Assembly (NCBI GenBank): GCA_963575745.1
Contig: CAUYUJ010019270.1
Coordinates: forward strand, 356,931-420,930
Origin: Prorocentrum cordatum
Lineage: Eukaryota > Sar > Dinophyceae > Prorocentrales > Prorocentraceae
Length of the DNA: 64,000 nucleotides
Reading direction: 5' to 3'
This document shows positions 20,562 to 30,812 of the stretch, piece by piece; positions within the stretch are counted from its first letter, which is position 1; every line of letters starts with the position of its first letter. A program made the position numbers and the translations under genes. Below the pieces are notes generated by a model. That model was not told the DNA's origin and did not search any database. It saw nothing but the letters and a program-made list of their open reading frames with translations.

Positions 20562-22096
20562 CTATTCCCGCGGCCTGTGAGCTCGGACAAGGGTGGCCAC
20601 GTCGTCCCAGAACGGGTCAACTTTGAAGCTGACGCCTGGGGACTGCCAACACCTATGATCTCCGCCAAAGTACAAGATCTCGATCGTACCATCATGCGAG
20701 CGCTTCACAGCGTCGTCTGTGAAGCGATCGGCGGTCTCGAGCATTAGTCGGAGGGCTCCAGCGAGAATCGTCGGTCTCTCGGGCCAAGCAGGCACCCCTG
20801 CCTTTCCTTCTACACGAACGCCAAGCAAATTGTATGTTCCAGGGTCAGCAATGTCATTGAATGACCAAAAGACGAAACGCACTGTGTGGACTCCCTTCTT
20901 GTAGTGCTCATGCCCGGGGTCCGACCAGCTATGCGTCTTGGAGGCTTCCCGGAGGTCTGGTCCTCGGCAGCCTCCCTTGACATGAGCGGGCATGCCATGG
21001 ATATGGTCGGCCAAGAAATGTTTGGCATGATACCCTGGCGTGACGCTCTTACCGGCCGCCGTTTTGAACGAGACCGTCGAATCGGAAACAAGATGAGCAG
21101 TGCAGGACCAGAACTTGTGTTTCTTCGTAGCTGGCATCTTACACAAAGGGTGGAAAAAAAGCTCGCGGGGGCCTGTCCAGTCTTCATCATAATCGCAATG
21201 TCCTCGCCAACAAATGGCACCCAGGAGTGCCCATTCTGGCGGGCAATCTGAGTTATGGCCTGGCACTCCTCCTGAAATGACAAATTGTTCGCCCAGACCT
21301 TCAACCGAGGATCAGTCACGTCATCGTAGAGTTGAAGAAACTCGGTCACGCGTACGTCCCACTCGTATGTAGGCGAGCTGACATTTTCGGCGTACTTGCC
21401 CCCCGTTCCGATGGTAGTCGAGAACATTCCAGGCGCCACGCCCAACGTAGGGCGGGCCCTGGCCATCATCATCGACTTCCATTGGCACAGGGTCAGGGGG
21501 CCCACCTCCGCCGTCGCCCCCAGGAGGGCCGCCAGAGGGCGGAGGGTTCCCTGAGGGAGGGCCACCTGAGCCTGGCGGGGCCCCTCCACCATCGGCTGGG
21601 CCGGGGGGGGGCCCACCGCCGGCCCCGCCGTCGGCTTGGCCGGGCGGGGCAGCTGCATCTGAGGACGACCCTGCGGGTTGCCCGCCGGCCGCCTGGCGCC
21701 CATTCCTCGAGTATTAGGAGGCTGAGGTGGCAGCGGGTGAAGCGGCGGCGGCGCCGTCGCGGTGTTTGCTCGCTTGCTGGCCAGGCCGACTGGGTCGGCC
21801 GGCAGCTGCTCGCGCAACCTCCGCCCCTGCGGCGCCTTACTGCAATGCGGCAGGTGCTTCTGTAAGAACGGGATCTCTCCCATGAGGCCACATCCATTTG
21901 GGCAGGATGTAATGAGGGGTAAGTCGGTGATTGGGTCATCGCTTTTTCTCCCCACGAGGCTCCTCAGGAGGGACCTCGGGTTCAGGCTCAGGGGGAGCCT
22001 CAGGCAGCGGCGGCTTCTCGCTCGCAACGACTGGGTCGCGCGGGCAAGCCGTCTCGGCTGCGGCGTCTTCTGCGACGTGATGTCCCCCGCTCTCAC
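20562..22096 (-). pseudogene. Accessory ORF fragments, unassigned
   Basis: Frame 22096-20810 reads a Pro-rich region and then TEFLQLYDDVTDPRLKVWAN, QAITQIARQNGHSWVPFVGE; after about 21200 the sensible frame becomes 21266-20562 (KFWSCTAHLVSDSTVSFKTA, YHAKHFLADHIHGMPAHVKG, VRFVFWSFNDIADPGTYNLL, TIEILYFGGDHRCWQSPGVS). The YHAKHF...HIHGMPAH stretch is His-rich. No known fold named; specifically, no reverse-transcriptase motifs (no YxDD, no K-x-R-x-V-A-x-G). Confidence 0.45.
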
Positions 22097-22843
22097 CTGC
22101 GCTCAATCCGAGCCCTAAGCGTTCAAGCCATGCTTGGAAATCGGGGGGGGGGGCGCGTGAATTTGGTGAGAGCCATGCGCCAGGCCCTGGCCTGGTCGGG
22201 GAAGGATTGAAAGTATTTGGCTCTGGCTGACTCCGCGAGGGCCTCCTCGACCACATGCGCTGGCTTGTGGAATTTGCCCTCGACAACAGGCAGGGCAAAC
22301 ATGGTGCCCCACCCGTCGACCCTACGGCTTGGCCGCGGGGCGGCGAGTGCATTGATGGCCCCCAAATGTTCATCCAAACGACAGGGGGGCCATCAGTCGC
22401 ACGGTCTGCCACCTGAACGCAGACAAAGTCTCCGCATCTCGTGGTGCACCGCTTTGCTGGGCCAACGGTGGGGCCGATAACTTCGCCTCTCCTGAGCTCG
22501 CGGACCAAACGGCCTCTCTGCCCCGGCTCTTCGGCGCGCAGCTTGCAGCCCATTTTCGTGGCTTCGTCGGGGTACGTCTGGAAGTGAGAACCCTCAGGAA
22601 CCTGGGAAACCTTAGGGCAATGCAAGGGCCAGGATCCTCAATGCCAAAGAAACCTCTCTCTTCGGCTCTGTATTGTTCGACAGCCGCTCGGCGTTTAGAC
22701 TGATTCATATTGCACCAACGGCCAGGGTGACTGCCAGGGTTGGTGGATTCAGGCAACTTTTTGAGCCATTGGGCACCGTGCTTTGGATCTGGGTCTGTAA
22801 CCCACACTCGAGTCACGAGAACGTAATCAGGGTCATAATACAA
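21936..22843 (-). pseudogene. Accessory ORF fragments just after the A/T tract
   Basis: Frames 22843-22370, 22625-21936 and 22377-22123 interleave, again as one protein with indels: YDPDYVLVTRVWVTDPDPKH, YRAEERGFFGIEDPGPCIAL, DFVCVQVADRATDGPPVVWM, GTMFALPVVEGKFHKPAHVV, and an acidic Pro-rich end. This occupies the position where Copia elements encode RT, but the sequence is not RT. Unassigned. Confidence 0.45.
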
Positions 22844-22860
22844 TACAACTCGAATGCTGC

Positions 22861-22892
22861 ATTTTTTTTTTTTGTTTAAAAAAAAAAAAATA
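22861..22892. repeat. A/T tract at integrase-cargo junction
   Basis: T12, then GTTT, then A13. It separates the recognisable Copia-type part (to the right) from the accessory part (to the left). It may be a remnant of a poly(A) junction, which would point to capture of the cargo by template switching; that is inference. Confidence 0.6.
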
Positions 22893-23742
22893 TCCGACGA
22901 CCTGTCAATGGGGGCTTTTTGGTTAGCTCATCGTTCGTTAGGCCAACAACAACACGGCGATCTTCATAGTATTCCATCGTATCAAGGTTCTGAGTCGCGC
23001 GAGCAAGGAGCTGTCCTTCCCCGGGAATCCTTTCGCGCGGCTTGGCCGCCGAAAAGTTAGATTGCCTATCCAAACGGTGCTCAATATGTGCGAGACCTAA
23101 CTTTTGATCTTGATTCTCATCGGGGCGAGAGTCTCGCTGTGGGCCCCGGCCGTCAACAACCACAGGCTCGTCATCCACGCACAACCCCCCCGGGCCTTCG
23201 TCATCGTCTGAATCGGCCTCGGAGTCTCGCGGTGGTGCGTCCTCGCCTCCTCGGGGAGGCGGTGGCGTAACCGCGGCGGGGTCATCTGCACAAAACGGAT
23301 GGACCGATTGTGCTCCTGTCCCCTGCCCCGGGCCGTCTGGGACGGCCGCGGCTTCGCCGGCGGGAGGGGTTGTAACGGAGCGCACTTCAGTCATCGCCTT
23401 CTCATACGCTCTCCTCATGGGAAATTGTGGCGCTTGGTCATCAGCAGTGCCATCTGGGATGTTGCTGTAAACTTGATCGGACTTCTCAATGGTGGGTCGC
23501 TTGCCTCCAGGCGCGCGCCCTGGTTCCATGTTAATTCCGTCGAGTTGTCGAAGCGGCACTACATCACTCTCTGGCCCAACCATGCCCCCGCGTTGTGGGC
23601 GTACCCTAGGTGCAACCCAGGGATCATCGCACCACCAGTCTTGGCGGTTCGAAACCTTGGCGCTGGCGGGGGCACATAGCGTACAAGGGGCCCGAAGGGG
23701 AGCAACGGTGCCTCGAACTTGTGTCCAAAGCGACGCTCCCAA
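22893..23742 (-). pseudogene. Post-integrase linker of the polyprotein
   Basis: Continues from the integrase C-terminus: VVPLRQLDGINMEPGRAPGG, an acidic Pro-rich linker (DAPPRDSEADSDDDEGPGGL), and EYYEDRRVVVGLTNDELTKK just before the A/T tract. In Copia elements such a linker leads into RT; here it ends. Confidence 0.5.
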
Positions 23743-24320
23743 CTAGACTTCCCCTCTTCAGGGGTCCTGGCATTGTAGCAGAGACAAAAATATCGAGCGG
23801 CATATGTCCAATATGGCGGTGGGAGACTGGCCTGCATCAGAAGGGCCCGGGTCCCCATCTGCACCGCGCCGTTCGCACGTTCAGCAACAGCGTTTTGCTT
23901 CCTGTTTCCTGGGGTGGTAGGATCGTGGGCAATCTTGAGCTCGTAACATGCCCTTGCGAGCTCTCGCGCACCATCTGCATGACAATATTATAACTTCTCT
24001 CCCGGGGCTTTAAAGTTTACTTAAAAGTTACAGTTGTGAACCGCACACTTGTCGTGTACACCCTGAGCGGCGAGGAAATCAGTAGCTCGGTCGCGAAAGG
24101 TCACGCGCGCGGTCTCATCATGGAGCCCCCGCGAGAGGTCATCCATCGCAAACCAATGATCCATCGTCGCCAGATGCCCAAACGAAGTGGGGTTAGCGTA
24201 CGGGCGGGGAACCTTCAGCCCTTTGTTGCGCGCTTTGCGCTGCTGTCGTCTCCGAGTTTGGCCCAATTGCATACGTGACAATATGGGTCCTTGGGAGTAT
24301 GAGTTAGGAGATGCGCGAGG
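23559..24320 (-). pseudogene. Integrase (DDE) of Copia-like type
   Basis: Pieces in different frames line up as one retroviral-type integrase core that would insert the element DNA. First Asp in FGHLATMDHWFAMDDLSRG (24.2-24.1 kb), second Asp in HADGARELARACYELKIAHD (about 23.95-24.0 kb), and Glu in NAVAERANGAVQMGTRALL (about 23.88 kb), about 30 residues after the second Asp. The C-terminal side reads YWTYAARYFCLCYNARTPEE, SSWERRFGHKFEAPLLPFG and GPLVRYVPP, the usual Copia-type continuation. At least three indels break the frame, so the enzyme is inactive in this copy. Confidence 0.75.
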
Positions 24321-25012
24321 GGGGCTGCGACCTTCTTGAGTCGCTCGGCAAAGGAACCCGGCACCTCAACCTCTGCATCGTCTGGGTCTAGTTCTGATGG
24401 CGCGTCGATGTCGACTAGGTCGACACCATCAGCGTCTCCAACTTCACCCTCCTCGGGCCCGGAGGCCGCGTTGCACGCATCGGAGTCCAACCCATGATCC
24501 ATGTCGTAAGGAAGGCATCCTGAGACCCCGTGCCAACAAGGGCTCTTATGTGCGGCAGCGCAGGCCACGGCTTGGCCGGGCTGAGCGTCGGCGCCACCAA
24601 CGGCTTGGCCGCGGCAGGGCAGAGTCAAGAGACAATTTGAGGCAGCGGTGCTGGTAGGTGTCCGAATCCAACCGAATTCGCTAGCCTTGCGAGGCATATC
24701 GTAGAAATAAATGATGGTATCCGCAGAGTCTAACGCGGACGGGGAAACGGGCGCGGGCTCAGCCGGCCGTCCGTCAACATAGCTGTGGGTGCCAATCAAC
24801 TCATGTATATGCAAGTCTATGGTTACGCGAGTCTGATCAGCATGGGGCGGAGGTCCCCCCGCCGATTCCACATCATCCAGAAATGCCTTGGCGCCTGGCG
24901 TCGCGCAACGCCACCGCTCGGGGGTTCCACCCTCCCCAGCGGCAACCGCGCACATCCACCGACCCAGCGCCTCCTTGCCTGAAAGGGTCAAGTATGGAAT
25001 TCTTGCCCTCAA
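24215..25012 (-). pseudogene. Protease-integrase linker with pre-integrase zinc site
   Basis: A 265-residue frame following the protease. The N-terminus reads IPYLTLSGKEAL. A long acidic linker precedes HLLTHTPKDPYCHVC near the C-terminus, which gives the H-x3-H...C-x2-C ligands of the gag-pre-integrase zinc domain. The frame breaks just after, near 24240, into the integrase core. Confidence 0.65.
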
Positions 25013-25070
25013 CGATCAGGTCCACTCTTTGACCATTGGGCAACAGAAAATAAGGCCTTCGGCCAGCTAG

Positions 25071-25502
25071 TCAGAAGAAGCTAAAGCCGTGATCCATGCA
25101 CCGCTCGCCAACCGAGATCACGCACGGAGTCTCCGGCATGACCAATGCGTCGAAACTACCACCCTTAAGTTTGGGACATGCGATGCGAACTGAGCCGAGG
25201 GCTTTTGATTCTCTCCCGGCAGTATGCAGAGTAATCGATTGCGGAAGCTTTCGGAACAATATCATTGCACCTGCGCTCTTGCTATAGTTTTCCGCTATGA
25301 GGTTATACCCACACCCCGTATCAATGATAAAGCTCAGCGGTCCGAGATATGCAGCATCTTTGTCTGTGCATCCCGCCGCGGCTGCGCCGTGTGGGCCCTC
25401 TTCCCCCTCCTCAGTCCTCAACCAAAGGTGCCAGACGTCATCTTGTAGGTCTGACGCCTTGATTAAGGCCTCCGCAGCAGATGCCCGCCACTGGGTGGAC
25501 AA
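25071..25502 (-). pseudogene. Retropepsin-like aspartic protease domain
   Basis: Frame of 143 residues. Active-site motif FIIDTGCGYNLIA (D61-T62-G63) followed by a flap-like ITLHTAGRESKALGSVRI and ALVMPETPCVISVGERCMD, which matches the layout of Copia-type proteases that cleave the Gag-Pol polyprotein. Placed between the CCCH-finger Gag and the integrase, as expected. The domain itself is unbroken, but neighbours on both sides are in other frames. Confidence 0.75.
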
Positions 25503-26055
25503 ATGCCGTCGCCCTTCATCTGGTCGAGGGCAACTCTTTTAGGTCGTGGTGACGCGCCTTCCTGCAAGTGGCGGTGGGCTCCGCAGTTGAGGGGCCAAAC
25601 CGGACGCGGAAATTGCATCGACCCTTTGTCTGAGATTGAATGCAACTCTTGCTGGGGGCTCGCTCCAATACAGCTTGATAGCGCCCCGAGAAAGAGGGTG
25701 CAGGAAATTGGCAAGAATAATTACGAGACTCTCAACTTGCTCCCTGCGGTCGCGGAGGGTCTCTCCGCTAGAAGAATTGTTATCAACTCCTCTGCTTGTG
25801 TTTATAAAAGGCCTTTGGACAATGAGGGCCGGCCTGCTTCTGCCCTGGGAGGCCCCGAACTAACGGGGCTGGGCACGCGAACGCGCCCAGGCTGACTGGG
25901 TCAGTGGACGCACTCTTGCCTCCCCGCAATCGGCTTGACCGACGCGGGCACCGCCGCATCCGTCTCGCGAGGAAGGCAAGACATATCATCCATAACAAAA
26001 TTAGTCCAATCAGTCCGTCTGCACTGGCGGCGTGGCCGCCAGTGCAGAGCCAGTG
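25503..26055 (-). pseudogene. Degenerate Gag-protease spacer
   Basis: Short minus frames (25463-25714, 25783-25998) with no recognisable motif. One hairpin (25892-25904) and one exceptional 14-bp-stem hairpin (26018-26048) lie here. Confidence 0.35.
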
Positions 26056-26891
26056 TCACGGATGGTTGGGCGTGGTCTTAGCGAACCAACAATCCTTCCT
26101 GCGCGTGCACTGCCCCGCTTCCATGAAAAAGCGGCAAATCTTATATTTGCTCTTGCCATTGCCTTTGCCTTTGCCTTTGCTCTTATCTCCATCGCCCCTG
26201 CGTCGCTCTGAGCTCGCGCTGGCGGCCCTCGAGGCGCCGCCTCCTGAGGATGAGGCGAAATTGGCTGCAGCGGCACTGACTTGTTTGATTGTGCGCTCGT
26301 ATCCCAAAGGCTTTCCAGCTTTGAGCTTGGCCTCTTCATATTTGTCACGCTCGAGCTTTTCTACTGCGGCCAGGGCTCTGTGTCGTAACAACCGCCCTGG
26401 GCTCCACGGCAGTTCTTGGGGTCACGTGAGAAAGCGTGGCACGGCAACTTGCTCTGACTTTCGCGCGAACGTTCGGATTGGCTCCTAGTCCGCTGCTGCG
26501 TGCCCTTTCCACGGCCGCCTGCCAGGGTCTGGGATCGGCCCCCTGCCTTCCGACCACCGCCTTTAGGTTTCTCAGACCTTCCTCGAGGACGTGAGTTCTG
26601 AGCTGGGGCAGCGTTCGGGTTAGCCCCCGCAGCCAGCTGGGCCGGAGCGGCAGCTTTGGGCCTCTTGTGGTTAAACGGGCAACCCTGACCCGCACGCGGG
26701 CAAGTCTTTCCATTGCGGATGAATTTGCACGTTGTTTCGCCCTTGGTCGCTCCACTCTTCATGACATCTGTGGATTTCCCGAGACGCGCTGCTGCCTCGG
26801 CCGCAGCGGCTTTGCCGTGGAGGCCTCGGCGGTTCTCGTTGCCGTTGCCTCCGCCGCCGCCCAGGCGCATCTGACAAGCACGTTGATTCAA
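26056..26891 (-). pseudogene. Gag nucleocapsid-like region with CCCH zinc fingers
   Basis: Two overlapping minus frames. First finger CKFIRNGKTCPRAGQGCPFNH (C-x8-C-x6-C-x3-H), second CHAFSRDPKNCRGAQGGC, and third CRFFMEAGQCTRRKDCWF after a frameshift near 26380. Between them lie basic, Gly/Ser-rich linkers (GDKSKGKGKGNGKSKYK). CCCH fingers bind single-stranded RNA, so a nucleocapsid role in packaging the element RNA is likely. They replace the CCHC knuckle usual in plant and animal Copia Gag proteins. Confidence 0.7.
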
Positions 26892-27113
26892 AGTACCCTC
26901 ATGCAGATCGATGTTCCATTCTTCTTTCTAATGCAACATCATCATTTCAATCTGAGCTATGAGCCATTCGTAAGTACGCGTGCCCGTCCCTGGCTTGTCT
27001 GAAGACAGATCATAAAACTGACAAATCAAGCTCAACTTCTTCGGCTTCCTGCATTGCTCAAGGAAGTGGGCGTGGATCGATGCTCGCATCTCGTCGGACG
27101 GAGGTCGTGCGCC

Positions 27114-28303
27114 TTAGAGCTGCTGACACACGTCTGTCCATTCATTGTAGAAATGGTGTTGATCAGCGTCAGGGCGATCGGGATCAATAACGACCTTGAA
27201 AATATCACGTGAAATACGATGCTGGCCCAGCTCCGATCTAACTGAGCACCAATAGCATATGGCCCGCATCATTTCGCGCCCTGTTAGAGGTCTCTTTTCA
27301 TTCTGGGCAGCGAACTCCATGCGGTGGATCTGGTGAAGGAAGTGATTGTGATGAACAGAAAGATTGCGATTCCTTCGCATCTCCGTACATTTCTCAATCA
27401 AGTTAGTGGCGATCATGATGTCAAGACGTCGGAAGCGGCCCGGGTTTCTAAGTTGTTCTTTGGGCACCGTGGGGCCCGTGCTTCCACGATCCAAAGCTGT
27501 GCCTCCTGAGCCCCAGGGGGCGATCCAGCCGCAGCACGGATGGTATGCATCTGCCACTCCCGTATGTTTGTAACATCGGGAATGTCCATTAGATCAACCT
27601 TTTGATTGTTGCCAACCTGTCTCCATTGGTCCAGCGGGGTACTTTCGTCGGGACCTCCTGGGCCATCGGGCCCACCTGGGCCCTGAGGTCCGCCAGGACC
27701 GCCTCCACCGCCTGGAGATCCAGGACCCCCCGGATCCCCCTGAGGCGGCTTCCCTGACTGGTCCTGGGCGGCATGGGCGATTGCGAACAAGAAGTCGGTA
27801 CTTGGTGTGGTACTTTGATCATCCCCATCATTGCTCTGCCCTGCGCCGCCAGACGGCGTGGCCGCTGGCGTGCTACCCTTACCCCCGCCCGGCGGCTGGG
27901 CCGCTGGTGGCCTCGCTGGTCCCGCCTGGGTGAAAGGATGATAGCTAATAAGGGTCATGTCGCCAACGGCGCCGTGCATCTCTGCATTGAAGGGTACATT
28001 ATTCCCGGAGATGCCTGGCTTGGCCGGACCTTCGGCGGCAGGGCCAAGGACAACGAAATGGGGTTGCAAAGCTGGCCTGGCGGGCGTTTCCAGCGAAAGC
28101 TGGGGCAGATCGAACTGATGAAATTTAGGCATGTTATCCAACGCTTTCTCGATAACTTGGAAAGATTCCATGCCCATGGTCTTTGTCATCTCTTGTGCCC
28201 TTTCTTCCAAGGCTGCCTCTCGGTCAGCTGCTTGCGGCCGAGGCCGCATATGTTGGCCTTTCTCTTTCAAGGATTCGGCGATGGCAGCTTTGAGCTCCAT
28301 CAC
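27114..28303 (-). pseudogene. Gag core-like region
   Basis: Frame 28303-27413 starts with a helical stretch (MMELKAAIAESLKEKGQHMR), then a Gly/Pro-rich linker and DIPDVTNIREWQMHTIRAAA. The sense moves to frame 27557-27114 near 27440: RRLDIMIATNLIEKCTEMRR, HFLHQIHRMEFAAQNEKRPL. Helix-rich and upstream of the CCCH fingers, hence the Gag assignment by position. The stop at 28310-28312 (TAG) is in frame with the preceding ORF. Confidence 0.5.
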
Positions 28304-28309
28304 CTCTTT

Positions 28310-29718
28310 CTATGATGCTGCTGCGCGGGCCAACGCTTCTTCTTCTTCGCGAATGTTGGCGGCTGACTTTCCCGAGCTCAGCCGAAGCTGTTCCTCAGCT
28401 TGCTCCTTCAACCTCTGCGTGTTACACTTGTCAGCGTAAGTGCCATCAAGGAGCTTTTGTTGTTGGGCCAAGAGGTCAGGGTTAACGCTATCTCGCTTCC
28501 ATTGCTCATCCCACGCTGCCTGTTCTACGGGCAGGCTCTTCCGTTGCGCACATGCGACGCAACGCTTCGTGCTCAAATCAAAGTGGTCTTTGCAACTGGG
28601 TGATCCGCCAGTGGCGCACAAACCGAAATTCGGGTTTGAACATACTGAACAACCTTCTGCAGGGCCCCTCTCGCGGGCTGAGGCTGCCGGGCAGCCCTCA
28701 CCCGCGGCAACGGCGGCATCTCGCCTGCTGGAGGCGCCGAGCTAGGCCGGGCCTGCGACGACGTGGCACCAGACGGCTGGGCCGCCGGCGATGGTCTTCC
28801 GCTCGTCCCTGCCGGCTTGGCCGGCGGGCACGCTCCGTCACCTAATTGTATCTGTCGAAGCGATGCCCTGGCGTGTTCGTGCTTCTTGAGCTCATCATGA
28901 TATTGTTTGTTCTGGTCAGCCATCTTCGCAGCTATTGCCTGTGCGTTGGCAGCTTCCAGCCTAGCAACGCAGAGTTGATCTAGGAGCTCCTTTCTTCCTT
29001 GCTCTGCTCTGACTTTCGCGGCCCTCTCCCCTTCTAGCCTCGCCGCTGCGACAGCGGCGAAGGCGGATTTGGCGTCTGCAGCTTGGCTGTGCACCGTCAG
29101 GGCAGCCCGTCGCTCAGAAGAACATGTCTCAACAGTCTTGCTCTCGGCTTCTTCCGCGCGCTGCTGGGCAGCCACGGTCTGGGTAGACATATGGGCGAGT
29201 AATTCTTCTTCTCGCCGACTGGCAGCTTGGGCCATGGCGAGCCTATCAGCCTCGAACTTCTTCTGAACGTCGGCAATAACTGCATTCATCTTTCCTCGAT
29301 CCAGCCGGGCCTGTTCGGCCCTCTGGGCCTCTAGGGCCGAGGTATCCTGCTGTCTCTGGGCCCCTAGGGCCCTGGCTTGGTCCTGCATGACCTGGATCAA
29401 AAGGCATTGGCAGTTCTGTTCTTCCATCTGGATGCAATCCTCGCACAACCATTGATTGCCACACTTAGGGTGCACGCTGGAACAACGCCCACGCACTGGG
29501 CGCCTGCATGGCCCCCCCGTTGCGCGGGCTTTCCCCGGGCACCTGTTTTCCGCTTGGGGCGGGCGACCAGGGCACTGGTTCCAGCGCGCCTCGCGCATGG
29601 AAATGGCACTGGTGCTCCTCGAAGTCGAACGGGCGCCAGATCGTGGGATCTTGGGCCGCCCCCGGCTCGAAGCCGATGATCGAGGGCGAATGTGTATGCC
29701 CTCGGGTGCCTTGGCCAC
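28310..29718 (-). pseudogene. Cys-rich and coiled-coil part of Gag polyprotein
   Basis: Frame 29718-28573 holds a Cys-rich segment (residues about 48-105: CPG, CPGK, CRRP, CSS, CGNQWLCEDC, CQC) that may bind zinc, then a heptad-like coiled coil of about 130 residues (RAEEAESKTVETCSSERRAA, ERAAKVRAEQGRKELLDQLC). After a frameshift near 28640 the 28621-28310 frame gives CATGGSPSCKDHFDLSTKRC and VACAQRKSL, a second C4-like cluster, then a charged helix. The following Gag part is in the same frame beyond one TAG stop. Confidence 0.5.
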
Positions 29719-29749
29719 CTCGCGGAGCGCCTCATCCCGTGCGCAAGCA

Positions 29750-30747
29750 ACTCCGGGAGTGTGACTGGGGGGTCAAACGGATCGTCATCCTCAGCTACCG
29801 CGGGGACCGACGGCTGCCAATCGCCTGGGGCGCCGGCAGACCGATGGAACCCCTCCTGAAGCGGGGAAGCATTCAAATCGTAATCTTCGTTCCTGTGCTT
29901 CTTGTGCTGAGGAGCTGGCGTTCGGCCCGCGGCCTCCCGGTCATGCTTGGCATGATGTTGGGAACTCGATGCAACCTCTGCCGCCTGGGACGAAGCCTCA
30001 GCGATTGGGAGAACGGGGGGCGGTATAGGTGTCCCCCGTGGCTCGTGCACCGCTGGGACCTCGCGGACTAGGTCGATGGTCGTGGCGTCTAGATCTGGCT
30101 CCGCAAATGCCTCCCAAAGAGCTTCCAAGTGATCGAAGTCAACGGTCTCCTGTCCTGGGGATGACCTTCCGTCTTGGACGGGGCAGTCGGCAGCGTTCAA
30201 CAACGGCAAAAATCGGCTTGGGGACATTTCATACGCGGCATACTCCATGTTGTCCTCCATAGAGTTGACCTCGTCTTCGTCGTCAAGCTGTTCGTCGCTG
30301 TCTTGACCGGGTTGCCCGTTCAAGGCGATCGGGATGGGGTGAGTCCCGGGCGGGCGACCCCAACCGTCTGGGACGGCGGGGAGCACGCCGCTGGACTCGT
30401 CCACGACTCGCGGCCGGCTGGCTGGGCCAGCGGCCGGCTCGATAGCATGTGCGGCTATCGGGCTGGAATGCACCGTTTCTGGGGGCTCAGCAATCCAAGA
30501 CGAGAAGGCCCCTCGCCTGGCGTTCACGGCTGGGCCGTTTCCGCCTCATCGGGCTCGGGGTCTGATCACGTTCTCTGATCTGAGCGCGAGTGGGAGAATC
30601 ATCTGCAGATAAATCTACGACTTCTCCGACAACTCTTCCACGAGAAACCCGAATCAGGTTAGAAGAGGGAAGAGAGCGGCCCTCCCCGGGACCGCTGTCC
30701 TGATGTTCTTGCCCGTCTTGATGCACGCGGTGTAATCTCGCTGGCAA
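29750..30747 (-). pseudogene. N-terminal part of the giant polyprotein
   Basis: Frames 30747-30487 and 30527-29397 (used to about 29750) join near 30500. Acidic and Pro/Ser-rich; no fold recognised (LVREVPAVHEPRGTPIPPPV, FDHLEALWEAFAEPDLDATT). It is the first coding sequence after the 5' LTR. Confidence 0.45.
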
Positions 30748-30792
30748 AATTCGGCTGTCTCGTCATAGCTCGATCCCCTAGCGACTTGGTCG

Positions 30793-30812
30793 CGGGCTTC
30801 GGCTGGTAACCA
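30793..30812 (-). other. Candidate primer-binding site
   Basis: Minus strand directly after the 5' LTR reads TGGTTACCAGCCGAAGCCC (the T is the last LTR base). TGG pairs with the universal tRNA CCA end. The tRNA is not identified. Confidence 0.35.

Larger units (their letters stand above)
9427..30793. repeat. Dispersed hairpin family with fixed triloop (>=25 copies)
   Basis: Plus-strand pattern: stem of 4-14 bp, loop TGG, TTG, GTG or TAG, exact complementary stem, nearly always C before and G after the loop. Instances with stems of at least 5 bp (unless noted): 9427-9441, 12923-12937, 12971-12995 (11 bp), 13008-13020, 13955-13967, 14329-14341, 15789-15803, 16626-16640, 19845-19861, 19884-19898, 20149-20161, 21784-21800, 22028-22038 (4 bp), 23037-23049, 23331-23347, 25892-25904, 26018-26048 (14 bp), 27892-27904, 28811-28825, 30169-30181, 30302-30325 (one mismatch), 30364-30376, 30417-30431, 30526-30538, 30781-30793. 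Stems differ in sequence but stay paired. I noticed none outside the giant element or inside its nested block. Confidence 0.75.

Noticed and set aside
19173-22843. Copia reverse transcriptase in the expected place after the integrase
   Set aside because: I looked in all three minus frames for YVDD-like, AFL-type motif A and the K-x-R-x-V-A-x-G start and found none.
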